Shown here: positions 6,806 to 9,059 of the stretch, piece after piece
Position numbering within the stretch: the first letter of the stretch is position 1
How the letters are laid out: each line of letters starts with the position of its first letter
DNA from: Candidatus Latescibacterota bacterium
GTDB taxonomy: Bacteria > Krumholzibacteriota > Krumholzibacteriia > Krumholzibacteriales > WJIX01
Reading direction: 5' to 3'
Length of the DNA stretch: 9,059 nucleotides
Assembly (NCBI GenBank): GCA_030621255.1
Contig: JAUXHZ010000026.1
Coordinates: forward strand, 1 to 9,059
The notes under the pieces: generated by a model
Told to the model about the DNA's origin: nothing
The model's input: the letters and a program-made list of their open reading frames with translations, nothing else
The model's database searches: none
Translations under genes and position numbers: made by a program

Positions 6806-7925
6806 ATGAGTAACAAGTTAAATATGAATGAAATAAATGAAAATATAAAAATGCTCACGACTCGGCTTGTTAAAATGCGGGAGTATCTTTGACCTTGAGT
6901 TCTTAAACAAGAGTATCTCCGGGATTGAAAAGAAGATGACCGGCCCTGATTTTTGGAATAACAGGATTGAAGCTGAGAAGCTGGTAAAGGAACTTAAAAC
7001 ACACAAATCTGTTTTAGGGCCGTATAACACTATTGAGAACCGTATTGAATCGATTCAGGAATTAGTCGCCCTCTGTGATAGTGAAGAAGACGCGTCAATT
7101 GTCAGTGAGATAGCGCCCGAATTAAAAATACTTAAAAAAGAGATTGATAAATTTGAACTGCGTATGCTCCTTTCAGGGGAACATGATAACGATAACGCTT
7201 TGATCAATATTCATCCGGGGGCCGGAGGAACCGAATCGCAGGATTGGACCGAAATGCTGCTAAGGCTCTATACGAGATACCTGGAGAATAATGGTTACGA
7301 ATATAAGTTTCTTGACCTGCAGCCGGGTGATGAAGCCGGGATAAAAAATGTTACTCTCGAAGTGCGCGGTGATTTCGCGTATGGCAAACTGAGGGCTGAA
7401 AGCGGGATTCACCGATTGGTAAGAATATCGCCATTTGATGCCGGGCACAGAAGACACACTTCATTCGCGTCTGTTCTGGTCTATCCGGAGATAGATGAAG
7501 AGATCGAAGTTGAAATAAAACCGGATGATCTCAGGATTGATACATACCGCGCCAGCGGCGCTGGGGGACAGCACGTTAATAAAACGTCGTCAGCAGTGAG
7601 GCTTACGCATTTTCCCACGGGAATAGTTGTTCAATGTCAGAATGAACGCTCTCAGCTCAGGAACCGGGAGATGGCAATGCAAGTATTAAGATCAAGGATT
7701 TATGCCAAACTTCTGGAAGAAGAGGAAAAAAAGAAGGCAAAAATAGCCGGAGTGAAACAGGATATATCGTGGGGGCATCAGATTCGAAGCTATGTCTTTC
7801 ATCCCTATACGATGGTCAAGGATCATCGGACAGATGTTCAAACCGGCAATGTAATCGCGGTAATGGATGGAAAAATTGAGGAGTTTATCGAAGCCTATCT
7901 CAGATGGAAGGAAAGGATAAAATAA
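6806..7925 (+). CDS. prfB: Peptide chain release factor 2, expressed by programmed +1 frameshift
   Basis: RF2 recognises UGA and UAA stop codons and triggers release of the finished protein from the ribosome. Translation starts at ATG 6806 and reads 28 codons ending MREYL before an in-frame TGA at 6890-6892. Skipping T6890 continues in the +1 frame from GAC 6891 (DLEFLNKSISGIEKKM) to TAA at 7923-7925. The joined product is 372 residues, against 365 for E. coli RF2. The stop-codon anticodon-like motif S208-P209-F210 marks it as RF2 rather than RF1, and the catalytic G253-G254-Q255 lies in the usual RASGAGGQHVNK context. The positions are within three residues of the E. coli ones. The shift is the classic autoregulatory switch: when RF2 is scarce, UGA is read slowly and the ribosome slips, making more RF2. 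lysS starts one base after the stop. Confidence 0.96.
6879..6893 (+). promoter_or_regulatory. prfB programmed +1 frameshift signal
   Basis: The site is GGGAG (6879-6883), then TAT, then the slippery CTT TGA C (6887-6893). In E. coli the corresponding sequence is AGGGGG TAT CTT TGA C. The core CTT TGA C is identical and the Shine-Dalgarno-like element keeps the 3-nt spacing to CTT, but here it offers GGAG rather than a run of G. In-frame reading ends at codon 29; the +1 frame continues straight into RF2. Confidence 0.94.
7913..7917 (+). promoter_or_regulatory. Ribosome binding site supporting the GTG start of lysS
   Basis: AAGGA inside the last codons of prfB lies 9 nt before GTG 7927. There is no in-frame ATG until 8005 (the M of IRQMGVNPYPY), which would remove the conserved N-terminal helix. 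Confidence 0.65.
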
Positions 7926-7926
7926 A

Positions 7927-9059
7927 GTGGATAGCAAATCAAAAACGGAAGGTATACGTGAAAGGCAGCAGAGGATTCTGAAGCTGGACAAGATTCGGCA
8001 GATGGGAGTTAATCCCTATCCGTACAGTTTCAGCAGGTCGCACGCAATAGGGGAGCTGGAGGGGAATCAGAGCGGATTAATAGAAAAAGAAGAAGAGGTT
8101 TTGCTGGCAGGAAGGATTATGGCTATGCGGGGGCACGGGCATACCTCTTTCGGGGATATAAAGGATAATACGGGGAGAATTCAATTTTATATCAAGGATG
8201 AAAAGGTCAGTGAAAGTGATTTTAAACTCTTCAAACTGCTTGATATCGGAGATTTTATCGGTATAAAGGGAGTTCTCTTTAAGACCCGCACTGAAGAGCT
8301 TACGGTGAGGGTGAAAGAGATTGAACTGCTGAGCAAATCACTTCTTCCGCTTCCTGAAAAGTATCATGGCCTTCAGAACAAAGAGCTAAGGTATAGAAGA
8401 AGATATCTGGATCTGATAGTAAATGATGATGTGATGGATATTTTTATAAAAAGATCGCGGATTATTGACTCGATGAGAGAGTATTTGAAGGAGCGGCGCT
8501 TTCTTGAGGTTGACACACCGATACTGCAGTCTCTTTACGGCGGCGCTTCGGCAAGGCCGTTTATAACGCATCATAATTCTCTTGGCATTGATCTATATTT
8601 GAGAATCGCTGATGAACTCTATTTAAAAAGGCTGGTAGTCGGGGGAATGGAAAGGGTTTTTGAATTTTCCAGGGATTTCAGAAATGAAGGTATGGACAGG
8701 TCTCATAATCCTGAATTTACAATGATGGAGTGTTATGCAGCTTATTGGGATTACAATGATATGATGAAGTTTTTAGAGGATATGATTGCGGCTATTTGCG
8801 AAGGCCTGTATGGAGGGTATAAGATTACCTATGGAGAATACGAAATTGATCTGAAGCCCCCATGGGAAAAGAAGACATTTTTCGGAGCCCTCGAGGAAAA
8901 AACCGGCAGAGATCTTAAAGATGCCGATAAAAAGGAGCTTGAAAAGGCCGCTTTGGAAAAGGGACTGACGATAGAGAAGGGATTGTCGAGGGGATCTCTT
9001 CTGGACCTTCTTTTTTCCGAACTCGTCGAGCCGGAGTTGATACAGCCTATTTTCATTAC
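7927..9059 (+). CDS. lysS: Lysyl-tRNA synthetase, class II (3'-truncated)
   Basis: LysRS charges tRNA-Lys with lysine using ATP. The gene begins at GTG 7927, one base after the prfB stop, and stays open to the window edge, giving about 377 of the roughly 500 residues expected. The N-terminal helix and IRQMGVNPYPY precede an OB-fold anticodon-binding domain (about residues 58-145, including LAGRIMAMRGHGHTSFGDI). The class II catalytic domain follows, with ELRYRRRYLDLIVN, motif 1 around RFLEVDTPILQ, GGASARPFITHHN, LYLRIADELYLKRLVVGG, and motif 2 with R252-N253-E254 in FRNEGMDRSHNPEFTMME. Motif 3 lies beyond the window. The 'EFxRDFRNEGMDR.HNPEFT' form resembles, from memory, Bacteroidetes-type LysRS more than the proteobacterial 'INRNFRNEGIS' form. 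prfB followed by lysS is a pairing seen in many bacteria. Confidence 0.96.
   Translation, partial: MDSKSKTEGIRERQQRILKLDKIRQMGVNPYPYSFSRSHAIGELEGNQSGLIEKEEEVLLAGRIMAMRGHGHTSFGDIKDNTGRIQFYIKDEKVSESDFKLFKLLDIGDFIGIKGVLFKTRTEELTVRVKEIELLSKSLLPLPEKYHGLQNKELRYRRRYLDLIVNDDVMDIFIKRSRIIDSMREYLKERRFLEVDTPILQSLYGGASARPFITHHNSLGIDLYLRIADELYLKRLVVGGMERVFEFSRDFRNEGMDRSHNPEFTMMECYAAYWDYNDMMKFLEDMIAAICEGLYGGYKITYGEYEIDLKPPWEKKTFFGALEEKTGRDLKDADKKELEKAALEKGLTIEKGLSRGSLLDLLFSELVEPELIQPIFI

Noticed and set aside
6867..7925. RF2-frame ORF from TTG 6867 as a stand-alone prfB.
   Set aside because: It has no ribosome binding site and its first residues do not match RF2. The frameshifted product from ATG 6806 explains the sequence better.

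Overview
The window is a densely packed, single-strand stretch of chromosomal housekeeping genes from a diderm (Gram-negative type) bacterium. Every supported gene lies on the + strand. I see no mobile element, phage gene, CRISPR array, tRNA or rRNA. The outer-membrane assembly lipoprotein BamD and two proteins with lipoprotein or membrane-anchor signals imply an outer membrane. The LysRS motif-2 region (R252-N253-E254, then GMDRSHNPEF) resembles, from memory, the form found in Bacteroidetes and related FCB-group bacteria. The gene order fits no model organism I can name, so I would place it only loosely, as an FCB-like or candidate-phylum diderm.

Layout. (1) 1-358: the 3' end of rimO, the ribosomal protein S12 methylthiotransferase, mainly its TRAM domain. 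(2) 359-454: the longest gap, holding a candidate sigma-70-type promoter and a clear ribosome binding site. (3) 455-2838: an envelope block with an unrecognised membrane-anchored protein, a TPR lipoprotein and a BamD-like TPR lipoprotein, each overlapping or nearly touching the next. (4) 2828-6742: nadD (NAD biosynthesis), polA (DNA polymerase I with all three activities apparently intact) and coaE (last step of CoA biosynthesis), linked by overlaps or a 7-nt gap. (5) 6743-6805: a short gap. (6) 6806-9059: prfB (release factor 2), which needs a programmed +1 frameshift at an in-frame UGA, then lysS (lysyl-tRNA synthetase), which runs off the window.

The tight spacing suggests that 455 onward is one long transcription unit, or two if prfB has its own promoter. 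It joins outer-membrane protein assembly, nucleotide-cofactor synthesis, DNA repair and translation. No intrinsic terminator is visible in the window. I found no new enzymatic or defence system. The points most worth a second look are the unrecognised protein at the head of the bam block, the TPR lipoprotein next to BamD, the prfB recoding site with a variant Shine-Dalgarno element, and a divergent motif in CoaE.
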